In this document: positions 1-7,286 of the stretch, piece after piece
Layout of the letters: the number at the start of each line of letters is the position of its first letter
How positions within the stretch are numbered: the first letter of the stretch is position 1
Source: CAZKCK01 sp964552325
GTDB taxonomy: Bacteria; Bacteroidota; Bacteroidia; Bacteroidales; TTA-H9
Direction of reading: 5' to 3'
NCBI GenBank assembly: GCA_964552325.1
Contig: CAZKHA010000076.1
Location: forward strand, 1-15,055
DNA: 15,055 bases
Notes under the pieces: model-generated
What the model was told of the DNA's origin: nothing
The model's input: the letters and a program-made list of their open reading frames with translations, nothing else
Database searches by the model: none
Position numbers and translations under genes: made by a program

Positions 1-30
1 AAGACGAGAGGGGATGAAGGGGTGAAAAAA

Positions 31-226
31 AGTAGGTAGTAGAAAGTAGGTAGTAGAAAGTAGGCAGTAGAAAGTAGGTAGTAGAAAGTAGGCAGTAGAA
101 AGTAGGTAGTAAAAAGTAGGCAGTAGAAAGTAGGTAGTAGAAAGTAGGAAGTAGAGAGTAGGCAGTAGAAAGTAGGTAGTAAAAAGTAGGTAGTAGAAAG
201 TAGGTAGTAAAAAGCAGGAAGTAAGA
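31..226. repeat. 14-bp tandem repeat array, 14 copies
   Basis: The stretch divides exactly into fourteen consecutive 14-bp units of consensus AGTAGGYAGTAGAA. Unit position 7 varies (T in eight copies, C in four, A in two) and position 12 is G or A; the last copy is the most diverged. T and C alternate in copies 2 to 8, which suggests expansion in 28-bp steps. The unit length is not a multiple of three and contains TAG, so the array does not encode a protein repeat. There are no spacers, so it is not CRISPR. Purine-rich arrays of this kind occur between genes in Bacteroidota; their role is unknown. Confidence 0.95.
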
Positions 227-359
227 AGGCTCTCAGTATTTGCCATTTAGCTCTAAAAGATGATTAAAGGAAATAACAAGCGTTCATGACGTGAATAAAT
301 GCGCTGGTTTCAATCCCTTTCGAATACAAAGGTGATGCGCACCAACGCTCTAGTGTTTT

Positions 360-378
360 TTAAACCTCTCAGGTTTAA
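360..378. repeat. Short perfect palindrome downstream of the SDR gene
   Basis: The arms TTAAACCT and AGGTTTAA are perfectly complementary (8 bp) around a CTC loop, about 20 nt beyond the stop codon of the minus-strand SDR gene. On the minus strand the stem is followed by A residues rather than T, so it is not a standard intrinsic terminator for that gene. It could be a dispersed small palindrome or a transcript-end hairpin that protects mRNA. Confidence 0.6.
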
Positions 379-397
379 CAAGCCTTATGTATACAGG

Positions 398-1141
398 CTA
401 AAAGTTTTGCTCGGTAGGCAGCACCAACACCTCATTCACATTAACGTGAGCCGGTTGCGAGGCAGCATATACAATGGCTTGGGCTATATCATTGGCTTGC
501 AGGGGTACAATAGCCGCTCGTTTACTTCTTGCTTCCAAAAATTCCTCATCGGTTATACTATTGGTAAGCTCCGTAGCCGTCATTCCGGGTTCAATCACCG
601 TAACACGAATGTGCTCGCTATGGCCAAGTTCAAGCCGGATCCCTTCCGAAAAGGCATTCACGGCAAATTTGGTGGCACAATACACGGCTCCACCCACAAA
701 AACCCTTCTCCCCGCCGTTGACGATACATTTATGATGTGGCCGCTGCCTTGCTTTCGCATATACGGTAGCACGGCAGCAACGCCATACATCACGCCTTTA
801 ATATTCACATCAATCATGCGCTCCCATTCTTCAATCAGTAAGTTCTTTACAAACGAAAGAGGCATAATTCCCGCGTTATTCACCAAAATATCAATTTGCC
901 CAAATGTTTTGATCACATTTTCGGCTAGGCATTTCATTTGGCTGGCACTGCTAACATCGGTTTGGCTCACCATGGCCGTACCACCCATGTTCTCAATCGA
1001 TTCCTTTAAGGCCTGTAAGCGTTTCATCCTACGCGCGGCAAGCACAACCTTGCAACCTTCAGCGGCCAAGAGTTTGGCGGTAGCTTCCCCAATTCCTGAG
1101 GAAGCACCTGTTATTAGGGCAATTTTTCCGTTAAGTTTCAT
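398..1141 (-). CDS. Classical SDR-family NADP(H)-dependent oxidoreductase
   Basis: This is a 247-aa cytoplasmic short-chain dehydrogenase of usual classical-SDR length. The cofactor loop TGASSGIG is at residues 11-18. Two arginines at 37-38 after the second strand favour NADP(H) over NAD(H). The structural motif NNAG is at 88-91. The catalytic set is Asn113, Ser140/Ser141, Tyr154 and Lys158 (YCATK). PGMTATEL near 185 is the usual loop after strand 6. It resembles the YdfG-like group of SDRs acting on small hydroxy acids or aldehydes, but the substrate cannot be read from sequence. It lies 21 nt after the GH31 gene with no terminator seen between them, so the two may share a transcript. A weak AGCCT/AGGCT hairpin overlaps its stop codon. 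Family certain, substrate unknown. Confidence 0.93.
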   Translation of the reverse strand: MKLNGKIALITGASSGIGEATAKLLAAEGCKVVLAARRMKRLQALKESIENMGGTAMVSQTDVSSASQMKCLAENVIKTFGQIDILVNNAGIMPLSFVKNLLIEEWERMIDVNIKGVMYGVAAVLPYMRKQGSGHIINVSSTAGRRVFVGGAVYCATKFAVNAFSEGIRLELGHSEHIRVTVIEPGMTATELTNSITDEEFLEARSKRAAIVPLQANDIAQAIVYAASQPAHVNVNEVLVLPTEQNF

Positions 1142-1162
1142 GAACTAATTAACAACCACAAG

Positions 1163-3562
1163 CTATTTTAGTTTAAGTACTATTTCACCATCAGTTAAAT
1201 CAGCCAAATAAACAGGATTTATTCCTTGATATGAAAACTCTTTGGGCAGCAATGAGTTAAATCCCTCATTACTCGAGTTTGTAGCGCCCGCTACACCATG
1301 AACGATTACTGCAACCTTTTTAAACTTGCTGGCTGCCGTTCCTTGTTTTGGTTTAAAAACAACCTCATTTTTTACAGGATCATAGCTAATTATTCGCTCA
1401 TAAAAAGCACCTGATTCAAAGTTGTATGTTAATCCATCATCCTCATAATATGTAAAACTGCTTGCTTCATCACCTTTGTAAATGTGTATTTGCAAGGTTT
1501 CGCCAGGGTTTTCGGAGGTGTTTTGCACTACTTCTTGTATCGGGATTATACTTCCTGCTTTTACAAAAACCGGCAAGCGGTTTAGCGGAGCTTCTATCAA
1601 AATTTCTTGGTTGCCAGCATAGGGCTTATCGTTGTATAAATAATACCAATTGCCTTTGGGCAAAAAAGCCTTGGTAATTAGTTCGGTACTCTTGCAAGGA
1701 GCCACCAAAAAAGCTGGACCAAATTGATATTGGTTTTGATAAGCAAAATAAAACGTGCGCTCATCTTGGGCATAATCAATGGCCAAACTGCGTTGAACCG
1801 GAATTCCACTTACCGCGGCCTCCTTGAAAAGGCTATAGATATAGGGCAACATTTTATAATGCAAGTTGATGTAATTGCGTGCAATATCTTCCACATCTTC
1901 GCCATACGACCATGGCTCTGAGTCTTTGGTATTAAAGGATGAGTGGGTGCGGTAGAACGGGCAGAAAGCCCCAAGACTAATCCAACGGGCAAAAAGTGCA
2001 GGAGTGGCATCGCCACCAAATCCGCCAATATCATAACCTGTAAAAGCTACGCCCGAAAGTCCTAAGCTATTTACCAAGCGCACACCCAGCAGCATATGCT
2101 CATCATGTGCTTGGTTATCACCTGTCCAGATAGAGGTATAACGCTGCAAGCCAGCATACCCAGCCCGTGTAATCACCAATGGACGTTTTCCGTTCAAGGC
2201 CTTTTTGGCTCCCTCAAATGTGCTACGGGCCATCAGCATTCCATACACGTTCTTAGCTTCGCGATAGGTTGTTTTGTGGCCTTCCCAATCAAATTCAACG
2301 AGCGAGGGAGTGGCTTGTCCCCATGTGGCTATTTCGTTCATATCGTTCCAGAAACCTTCAACGCCAATATCAGCAGGAGTTTTGCACAAGTCGCCCCACC
2401 ATTCACGGGCGGCAGGCTTGGTATAATCCGTAAAATGGCACCAACCTGGCCACACCTGGCCTGAATATGGCGTTCCATCCGGATACTTTATAAACATATC
2501 TTTCTTTAATCCATCTTCATAAGCTTCGTAACCCTTGTCAATTTTTACGCCCGGATCCACAATAATGGCAGTATGAAATCCCATCCCTTTAAGTTCTTTA
2601 TGCAACTGTAAAGGATTACTGAACCGTTCAGGATGCCATGTAAATACCTTATAAGCATCCATATGATGGATATCAAGGTACAGCACGTCGGCTGGAATCT
2701 TTTTGTCGCGGAAGGTCTTTGCTAGTGTTATAACTTCTTTATCAGGATAATAACTCCATCGGCATTGTTGATAGCCAAGCGCCCACATTGGAGGTAATTG
2801 CATCCTACCCGTTAGCAAGGTATAATTGCGAATAATGTCAGCTGTGGATTTTCCATTGATAAAATAATAATCCATTTCGCCAGCATCAGCCCCAAACGAC
2901 GAAAAACGCTCTTGGGAAGCCCCAAAATTAAAGTAGGATTTAAACGAATTGTCGAAGAAGATACCATACGTTAAACCACTGTGCATACCGATATAAAAAG
3001 GTATGGTTGAATAAATTGGATCGGTATAATCTTCGTATCGCGGATTATCGGTATTCCAGTTTACAAACGAATTTCCTCGGCGGTCTAAGTTGCCTGTTTT
3101 TTCGCCCAATCCAATGAATTTTTCGCCGGGCATAAGTGTCTTAAAGGTGGTTACCTCCGTACCAATCCAAGTAGTGCCAAAAGCTGCATCATCTTGATTG
3201 ATAACTTTTCCATCAAGGGTTTTAAAGATAAAACGAACGGGCTTACGGCTAATATCCAATAAAGTTGTCGCGGTTTTAAGCACAATCCGGTCATTATTCT
3301 CAGCAAATGACACCTTGATGTCTTGTGGTTTTAGAACCACGGCATACGAAAAATCGGCCTGAAAATCTTTGGCGACCTCTATCCGATAGATGTCATCCGA
3401 AAAAATGGTAACCTTTGCCGTTCCATTTGTTGTTTCAAAAATAAATTGGTTGCCATTACGGCTCATTTTTTTTAGATCTCCCAAGCTTGTAGATACTTGG
3501 GCATGCAAGCTAGCAGTCAATCCTAAGAGCATAGCTAAAACGAGGGGTTTTAATGAGTTCAT
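1163..3562 (-). CDS. Exported GH31 family alpha-glucosidase
   Basis: This is a 799-aa glycoside hydrolase of family 31. Residues 1 to about 21 form a signal peptide (Lys5, hydrophobic core, Leu-His-Ala-Gln end) with no lipobox cysteine, so a periplasmic or secreted enzyme is expected. An N-terminal beta-sandwich (about 45-255) precedes the catalytic barrel. The barrel carries GYQQCRWSYYP from 263, Asp297 of LDIHHMDAY, the nucleophile Asp407 in WNDMNE, the acid/base Asp482 in TGDN, and Arg538/His540 of RTH. Residues 685-735 (YYEDDG) look like the distal DUF5110-type beta domain. Known GH31 enzymes of this layout are mostly retaining alpha-glucosidases; alpha-xylosidase or another alpha-glycosidase specificity is not excluded. 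No SusC/SusD or regulator lies beside it, so it is not in a typical polysaccharide locus here. It lies 39 nt after the 95-aa membrane-protein gene and 21 nt before the SDR gene. Confidence 0.96.
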   Translation of the reverse strand: MNSLKPLVLAMLLGLTASLHAQVSTSLGDLKKMSRNGNQFIFETTNGTAKVTIFSDDIYRIEVAKDFQADFSYAVVLKPQDIKVSFAENNDRIVLKTATTLLDISRKPVRFIFKTLDGKVINQDDAAFGTTWIGTEVTTFKTLMPGEKFIGLGEKTGNLDRRGNSFVNWNTDNPRYEDYTDPIYSTIPFYIGMHSGLTYGIFFDNSFKSYFNFGASQERFSSFGADAGEMDYYFINGKSTADIIRNYTLLTGRMQLPPMWALGYQQCRWSYYPDKEVITLAKTFRDKKIPADVLYLDIHHMDAYKVFTWHPERFSNPLQLHKELKGMGFHTAIIVDPGVKIDKGYEAYEDGLKKDMFIKYPDGTPYSGQVWPGWCHFTDYTKPAAREWWGDLCKTPADIGVEGFWNDMNEIATWGQATPSLVEFDWEGHKTTYREAKNVYGMLMARSTFEGAKKALNGKRPLVITRAGYAGLQRYTSIWTGDNQAHDEHMLLGVRLVNSLGLSGVAFTGYDIGGFGGDATPALFARWISLGAFCPFYRTHSSFNTKDSEPWSYGEDVEDIARNYINLHYKMLPYIYSLFKEAAVSGIPVQRSLAIDYAQDERTFYFAYQNQYQFGPAFLVAPCKSTELITKAFLPKGNWYYLYNDKPYAGNQEILIEAPLNRLPVFVKAGSIIPIQEVVQNTSENPGETLQIHIYKGDEASSFTYYEDDGLTYNFESGAFYERIISYDPVKNEVVFKPKQGTAASKFKKVAVIVHGVAGATNSSNEGFNSLLPKEFSYQGINPVYLADLTDGEIVLKLK

Positions 3563-3601
3563 GATGTTAATCTAAATACGTTATAATATGAGTATAATTT
3601 T

Positions 3602-3889
3602 TTAGTTTATTAGAGCATATAGAGCTATTGCAGCAAAAACTAAAGCCAGTACAACGAATATTGTACGTCGCCTCTGTTGAATAAACGTATCAGCTCGCTG
3701 TTCGTTAAGATAATATTTGCTACCGTTTTGAACAATTACACCCTTTCTAACCAATTTATTGAATAGTAACTGATGCCTGATACCCAACTCTTCAATAGTT
3801 TTGGCCGATTTAGGATTCGTAGTACCTGTAGTTCGGAATTTTCGAATAATCTTATTCTGAATTGCGATGATAATTGCGGCAGTGCTCAT
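3602..3889 (-). CDS. Small winged-helix-like protein with a C-terminal membrane anchor
   Basis: This is a 95-aa protein of unknown function. Residues about 6-62 alternate helices with a final GVIVQNGSKYYLN hairpin, which looks like a small winged helix-turn-helix (helix 29-35, likely recognition helix 38-48, wing 50-61). A basic RRR at 73-75 leads into one hydrophobic segment (76-94) that reaches the C-terminus, so it is probably a tail-anchored inner-membrane protein with the helical part in the cytoplasm. It starts 4 nt after the methyltransferase stop codon and 39 nt before the GH31 start, so it is very likely co-transcribed with the methyltransferase. The winged-helix reading is inferred by eye; DNA binding is not shown. 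I do not recognise the family. Confidence 0.75.
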   Translation of the reverse strand: MSTAAIIIAIQNKIIRKFRTTGTTNPKSAKTIEELGIRHQLLFNKLVRKGVIVQNGSKYYLNEQRADTFIQQRRRTIFVVLALVFAAIALYALIN

Positions 3890-3893
3890 TATG

Positions 3894-4652
3894 CTATTTG
3901 TTTTGTAAAATTAAGAAGAGGTAACTATAATAATCGCTGTATTTTTTATACATGGCTATTTCAAGTTCGGTTTCTTGGGCCACGGCAAGGGCAAGCTCGT
4001 TCTGAGCATATTTCTGTTTAAAAGCCTCAAGGTTTTTGCTTAAATGAAGATAATAATTACGGTTCCAATCTTTTTCGGGAAGCGTAAAATGTGATAAGAC
4101 ATCAAAACCCAATTTTTCTGAACTGTCAACAAGGTCTTTTATATAGGTAATGCCAGGGTATTGGGCTTGCCAATAATCCATAATCTCCTGTGGAATTTTC
4201 GACTTTATCCAGCAAATCTCACTAATAACCATAAATCCCTTTGGTTTTAAGAAATTCTTCCATGCCTTCAAGCCATTTTCAAAACCCATTTGATAAATAG
4301 CACCTTCGCTCCATAGTATATCAAATTGCTCCGCAGCAAACGAAAGCTTATTCATATCGGCTATTTGAGCTTTAAGTTTGTTTTTTAAGCCTTTGTGCTG
4401 AATTGTTTTGTTTAATTCGTCAATGTATGGAGGATGGATATCCACAGCTGTTATTTGCCCACTGCTCACTTCAACCAAATCGAGCGTTTGCCTTCCCGTT
4501 CCACAACCAATATCCAGAATCTGAGGTTTATCTACTGTTAGCGGAAGCATTCCATAGGCTTCTTGGGTACATTTTGTTGATCCAGGTGCTTGCTGGGGCA
4601 AATTTGAGTACAACTCAAAAAAAAGTGCTGCTGTTTCGTTGTTCTGTTCCAT
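3894..4652 (-). CDS. Class I SAM-dependent methyltransferase
   Basis: This is a Rossmann-fold methyltransferase of 252 aa with the chosen start. Motif I LDIGCGTG is at 46-53, the acidic residue after strand 2 is Asp71 (VDIHP), Asp99 sits in the adenine-binding motif (ADMN), and LKPKGFMVISE (from 135) is the strand 5 region. I chose the internal ATG at 4650-4652 because it overlaps the upstream stop codon as TAATG, the usual arrangement for translational coupling, and the family-like sequence begins there. The ATG at 4683-4685 would add 11 residues (263 aa) and overlap the upstream gene by 34 nt. No substrate-specific domain is visible; small-molecule or protein methylation are both possible. 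It sits tightly between an unrecognised gene and a small membrane protein gene. Confidence 0.88.
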   Translation of the reverse strand: MEQNNETAALFFELYSNLPQQAPGSTKCTQEAYGMLPLTVDKPQILDIGCGTGRQTLDLVEVSSGQITAVDIHPPYIDELNKTIQHKGLKNKLKAQIADMNKLSFAAEQFDILWSEGAIYQMGFENGLKAWKNFLKPKGFMVISEICWIKSKIPQEIMDYWQAQYPGITYIKDLVDSSEKLGFDVLSHFTLPEKDWNRNYYLHLSKNLEAFKQKYAQNELALAVAQETELEIAMYKKYSDYYSYLFLILQNK

Positions 4653-5893
4653 TAATTTAAATAATTTTCGAGTTCTGATTTCCATTTAATAAAGCCATCG
4701 GCCACTTCCGAATAATCATGAAATATCCGTTGGGCATTATATTCGCTAGAATTTATATAAGCCGTTTTGCCCTGTACTTTAATAATATTTAAAATATCTT
4801 CTATTTTTTGCAATGCCAATTTTAGTATTTTTATATCCTTGTCAATATGCCAAACGTAAGTTGCTTCTTCGGTATCTAATGTTTCCCACACAATATGGTA
4901 TTTTCGTTCACCTGTAATTAAAAAAATAAAACTCAGTGGTTTGTGTATAAACCTTAATTTCATTGTGTTGTGCGCATGTATAGAAGATAAATAGCGCAAA
5001 TGTTTGTAATGCTTGGTTTTCGAAATTAAAAGCAAATCATCAAGCAATTCGTCTTCATGGCCATAGAATACATTCGATTTTAGCGTGTTCTCCTTAAATC
5101 CATCAAAAAACTCATCAAGCGTAAACAAATTTTTATCGCCCAAAAAGGCAGGGCCTTTGCGAAGATTGGCTCGTACAAACTCAAACTTAACATTTTCAAT
5201 AAGTTGCTTATTTATTCGGTAAATTTCTGGTGAAAATGCTTTTACTTCACTTATTTCATCATTTAGTAAAAAAAAGGTAACAGTTACATTTATTGACTTT
5301 GATTTCCAAACATTGGCAAAATAGTTCTTTATGGCATCAAATTCTTCGCGTATCTCATAATTATAAATGCTAATTGTTTGGTCTTGTTTTATTTCGGTAA
5401 AGAATTTTTCAAACGTAACTTTCCCATGGCAAAATTTAAGTTTTTTTATGGGCACAGTAACATGGCAGGTAAACTGCCTTATTAACTGATCTTGTGGTAT
5501 AACGGCTTTTTGCTCAGTTGGAATAACTATTTTAGGTTCAATTTGTTTAGGAATTTCATGTAGCTTTGGTTGAATTCGCCCGATCGTATGCAGTAAGCTC
5601 GAGGTTTGAATGCTGCGATAGGTTACACTTTCAATTTGTTCCAAGTTTTCGTGCCATTCCAATTGTGATTCCGGAAATTCGGTTTCTCCTATGTAATAAC
5701 CAACAATTTCGGCAAACAGCCTGCGTTCGTGCGAATTATGAAAAAGTATCTTAATTTTCCAATAAGCGGCTTGGTTAAAACAATCGACTGTTTCGGGTAA
5801 ACCTGCCGCTTTTAACGATAAGCTTTTGGTTGCTATAAGCCATGCTTTATCGTCAAGAAACTTAATAATGAATACTTTGTCAGTTAAGGACAT
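4652..5893 (-). CDS. Protein of unknown function, 413 aa
   Basis: I do not recognise this protein. From the ATG at 5891-5893 it has 413 residues; a TTG one codon upstream would add only one residue. It has no signal peptide or obvious membrane helix and is probably cytoplasmic. It reads as three parts: an N-terminal beta/alpha part (about 5-100), a Pro/Gln/Ile-rich linker (about 107-136), and a mixed alpha/beta remainder. Near 316-350 an aromatic stretch (SFIFLITGERKYHIVWETL) runs into DTEEATYVWH, which looks like a conserved core. There are no Walker, nuclease or zinc motifs. Its stop codon overlaps the methyltransferase start, so translation is probably coupled and the two may act together. 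A TACTTTTG -7 box lies about 63 nt upstream. It is long, intact and clearly coding. Confidence 0.8.
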   Translation of the reverse strand: MSLTDKVFIIKFLDDKAWLIATKSLSLKAAGLPETVDCFNQAAYWKIKILFHNSHERRLFAEIVGYYIGETEFPESQLEWHENLEQIESVTYRSIQTSSLLHTIGRIQPKLHEIPKQIEPKIVIPTEQKAVIPQDQLIRQFTCHVTVPIKKLKFCHGKVTFEKFFTEIKQDQTISIYNYEIREEFDAIKNYFANVWKSKSINVTVTFFLLNDEISEVKAFSPEIYRINKQLIENVKFEFVRANLRKGPAFLGDKNLFTLDEFFDGFKENTLKSNVFYGHEDELLDDLLLISKTKHYKHLRYLSSIHAHNTMKLRFIHKPLSFIFLITGERKYHIVWETLDTEEATYVWHIDKDIKILKLALQKIEDILNIIKVQGKTAYINSSEYNAQRIFHDYSEVADGFIKWKSELENYLN

Positions 5894-5955
5894 CAAAGCA
5901 AGAAATGATTAGGGTAAGGTTTTTCGTTTAGGCACCGAAAGCCGTTTTGGATAAC

Positions 5956-5989
5956 CAAAAGTACAAAAAACTATGAGCTGGTACACAAA
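5956..5989 (-). promoter_or_regulatory. Probable promoter of the 413-aa gene cluster
   Basis: On the minus strand TACTTTTG (5963-5956) matches the Bacteroidota -7 consensus TAnnTTTG. A TTTG at 5989-5986 could serve as the -33 element, but the spacer is 22 nt against the usual 19-20. Predicted transcription starts near 5949, giving a leader of about 56 nt. The TTTG is the end of the clpX terminator T-tract. The -7 box is a good match; the -33 assignment is weaker. Confidence 0.5.
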
Positions 5990-6020
5990 AAACCCCGATA
6001 ACCATGGCTACCGGGGGTTT
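5987..6020 (-). terminator. Rho-independent terminator of the tig-clpP-clpX operon
   Basis: On the minus strand AAACCCC (6020-6014) pairs with GGGGTTT (5996-5990) around a loop of about 17 nt, and the T-tract continues to 5987. It lies 18 nt beyond the clpX stop codon. The GC-rich stem and T-run make it a strong intrinsic terminator ending the proteostasis operon. Confidence 0.9.
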
Positions 6021-6038
6021 CAGTTTTGTTTGTAGGCT

Positions 6039-7277
6039 TTAGGCCACCTTTAGTTTTGATATGTTCGAAATCTTAAATTTGCTTTCGGCATATTCTCGAT
6101 CAATCTTAAATGATTTCTTGTCAGTCATCGAAGGGATTTCAAACATCAGGTCGGTTAGGATACTTTCCAGAATAGAACGAAGACCACGCGCACCCAACTT
6201 AAACTCAATGGTTTTATCTACCACAAAATCAAGCACCTCTTCTTCAAATTCGAGTTTAACCTTATCCATTTCAAACAACTTAACATACTGCCTGATAAGT
6301 GCATTTTTGGGTTCGGTTAATATCCGCTTAAGAGTAGCCCTATCTAGGGGATCTAAATGGCAGGTTACCGGAAAACGACCAACGAGTTCAGGAATCAGTC
6401 CAAACGAGCGAAGATCGGGAGGCGAAACATACTGAAGCATATTGGCCTTATCAATCTCATGCCCTGTATGTTGGTGTTTGTAGCCTATGGTATTGGTGCG
6501 CAATCTGTTGGCAATTTTCTTTTCGATTCCATCAAAAGCCCCACCGGCAATAAAGAGGATGTTTTGTGTATTAACCTGAATCATTTTTTGTTCCGGGTGC
6601 TTACGTCCGCCTTGAGGTGGTACATTAACCTGGCTTCCTTCCAAAAGTTTAAGCAAAGCCTGTTGCACACCTTCGCCCGACACGTCGCGTGTGATGGATG
6701 GGTTATCGCTTTTGCGTGCAATTTTATCAATTTCGTCAATAAACACTATCCCACGTTCGGCTGAAGGCACATCATAATCAGCAGCTTGCAACAAGCGGGT
6801 TAAGATGCTTTCCACATCTTCGCCCACATAACCAGCTTCGGTAAGTACGGTAGCATCGGCTATACAGAACGGAACAGCAAGTAGTTTAGCGATGGTACGG
6901 GCTAATAAGGTTTTGCCAGTACCTGTTTCTCCAATAAAAATTATGTTCGACTTTTCAATTTCAACTTCCTCAGCCTTCTTTTTGTTGGCAGGCTGATCAA
7001 CCCTTTTATAATGGTTGTAAACTGCAACGGCCAGCACTTTTTTTGCTTCATCTTGTCCAATAACGTATTTATCAAGGTGTTCCTTAATTTCGGTTGGTGG
7101 AAGCAATTTCAATTTATTGGCCGCGGTTGAACGGCTAAGCGGAAGTTCGTTTTGCACAATGTCAGCAGCATCCAGCACACAATAGTCGCAAATATGGGCA
7201 TTCATACCCATAATCAGTATGTTGGCATCGGTTTTAAGCCTTCCGCAAAAAGAGCACTTTTCAGTTGTTTTGGCCAT
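6039..7277 (-). CDS. clpX: ClpX, ATP-dependent unfoldase subunit of ClpXP
   Basis: This is a 412-aa AAA+ protein that recognises tagged substrates, unfolds them and feeds them to ClpP. The N-terminal zinc-binding domain uses Cys8, Cys11, Cys30 and Cys33. Walker A is GETGTGKT (116-123), the substrate-gripping pore-1 loop is GYVGED (149-154), and Walker B is VFIDEID (178-184). The RKH pore loop is at 225-227, Arg301 is the arginine finger in LVGRFPV, and LGARGLR (361-367) is sensor 2. The ClpP-docking loop reads IGY (264-266) where many ClpX proteins have IGF. It starts 9 nt after clpP and ends at a strong terminator, so it is the last gene of the operon. Length is normal for the family and the protein is intact. 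Confidence 0.99.
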   Translation of the reverse strand: MAKTTEKCSFCGRLKTDANILIMGMNAHICDYCVLDAADIVQNELPLSRSTAANKLKLLPPTEIKEHLDKYVIGQDEAKKVLAVAVYNHYKRVDQPANKKKAEEVEIEKSNIIFIGETGTGKTLLARTIAKLLAVPFCIADATVLTEAGYVGEDVESILTRLLQAADYDVPSAERGIVFIDEIDKIARKSDNPSITRDVSGEGVQQALLKLLEGSQVNVPPQGGRKHPEQKMIQVNTQNILFIAGGAFDGIEKKIANRLRTNTIGYKHQHTGHEIDKANMLQYVSPPDLRSFGLIPELVGRFPVTCHLDPLDRATLKRILTEPKNALIRQYVKLFEMDKVKLEFEEEVLDFVVDKTIEFKLGARGLRSILESILTDLMFEIPSMTDKKSFKIDREYAESKFKISNISKLKVA

Positions 7278-7286
7278 TAGGTCGTA

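Noticed and set aside
31..226. CRISPR-like array
   Set aside because: The 14-bp units are contiguous with no unique spacers, and no cas genes are present.
307..317. GGTTTCAATCCC-like string resembling the end of some CRISPR repeats
   Set aside because: It occurs once, with no second copy at spacer distance.
345..361. AACGC-TCTA-GTGTT hairpin followed by T residues on the plus strand
   Set aside because: The stem is only 5 bp with one G-T pair, and no plus-strand gene precedes it.
299..721. Plus-strand ORF of 140 codons
   Set aside because: It lies antisense to the SDR gene and its translation shows no protein-like features.
4653..4685. Upstream ATG of the methyltransferase
   Set aside because: It forces a 34-nt overlap, while the internal ATG makes a typical TAATG junction.
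5894..5896. TTG start one codon upstream of the 413-aa gene
   Set aside because: An ATG follows immediately and is the more likely start.
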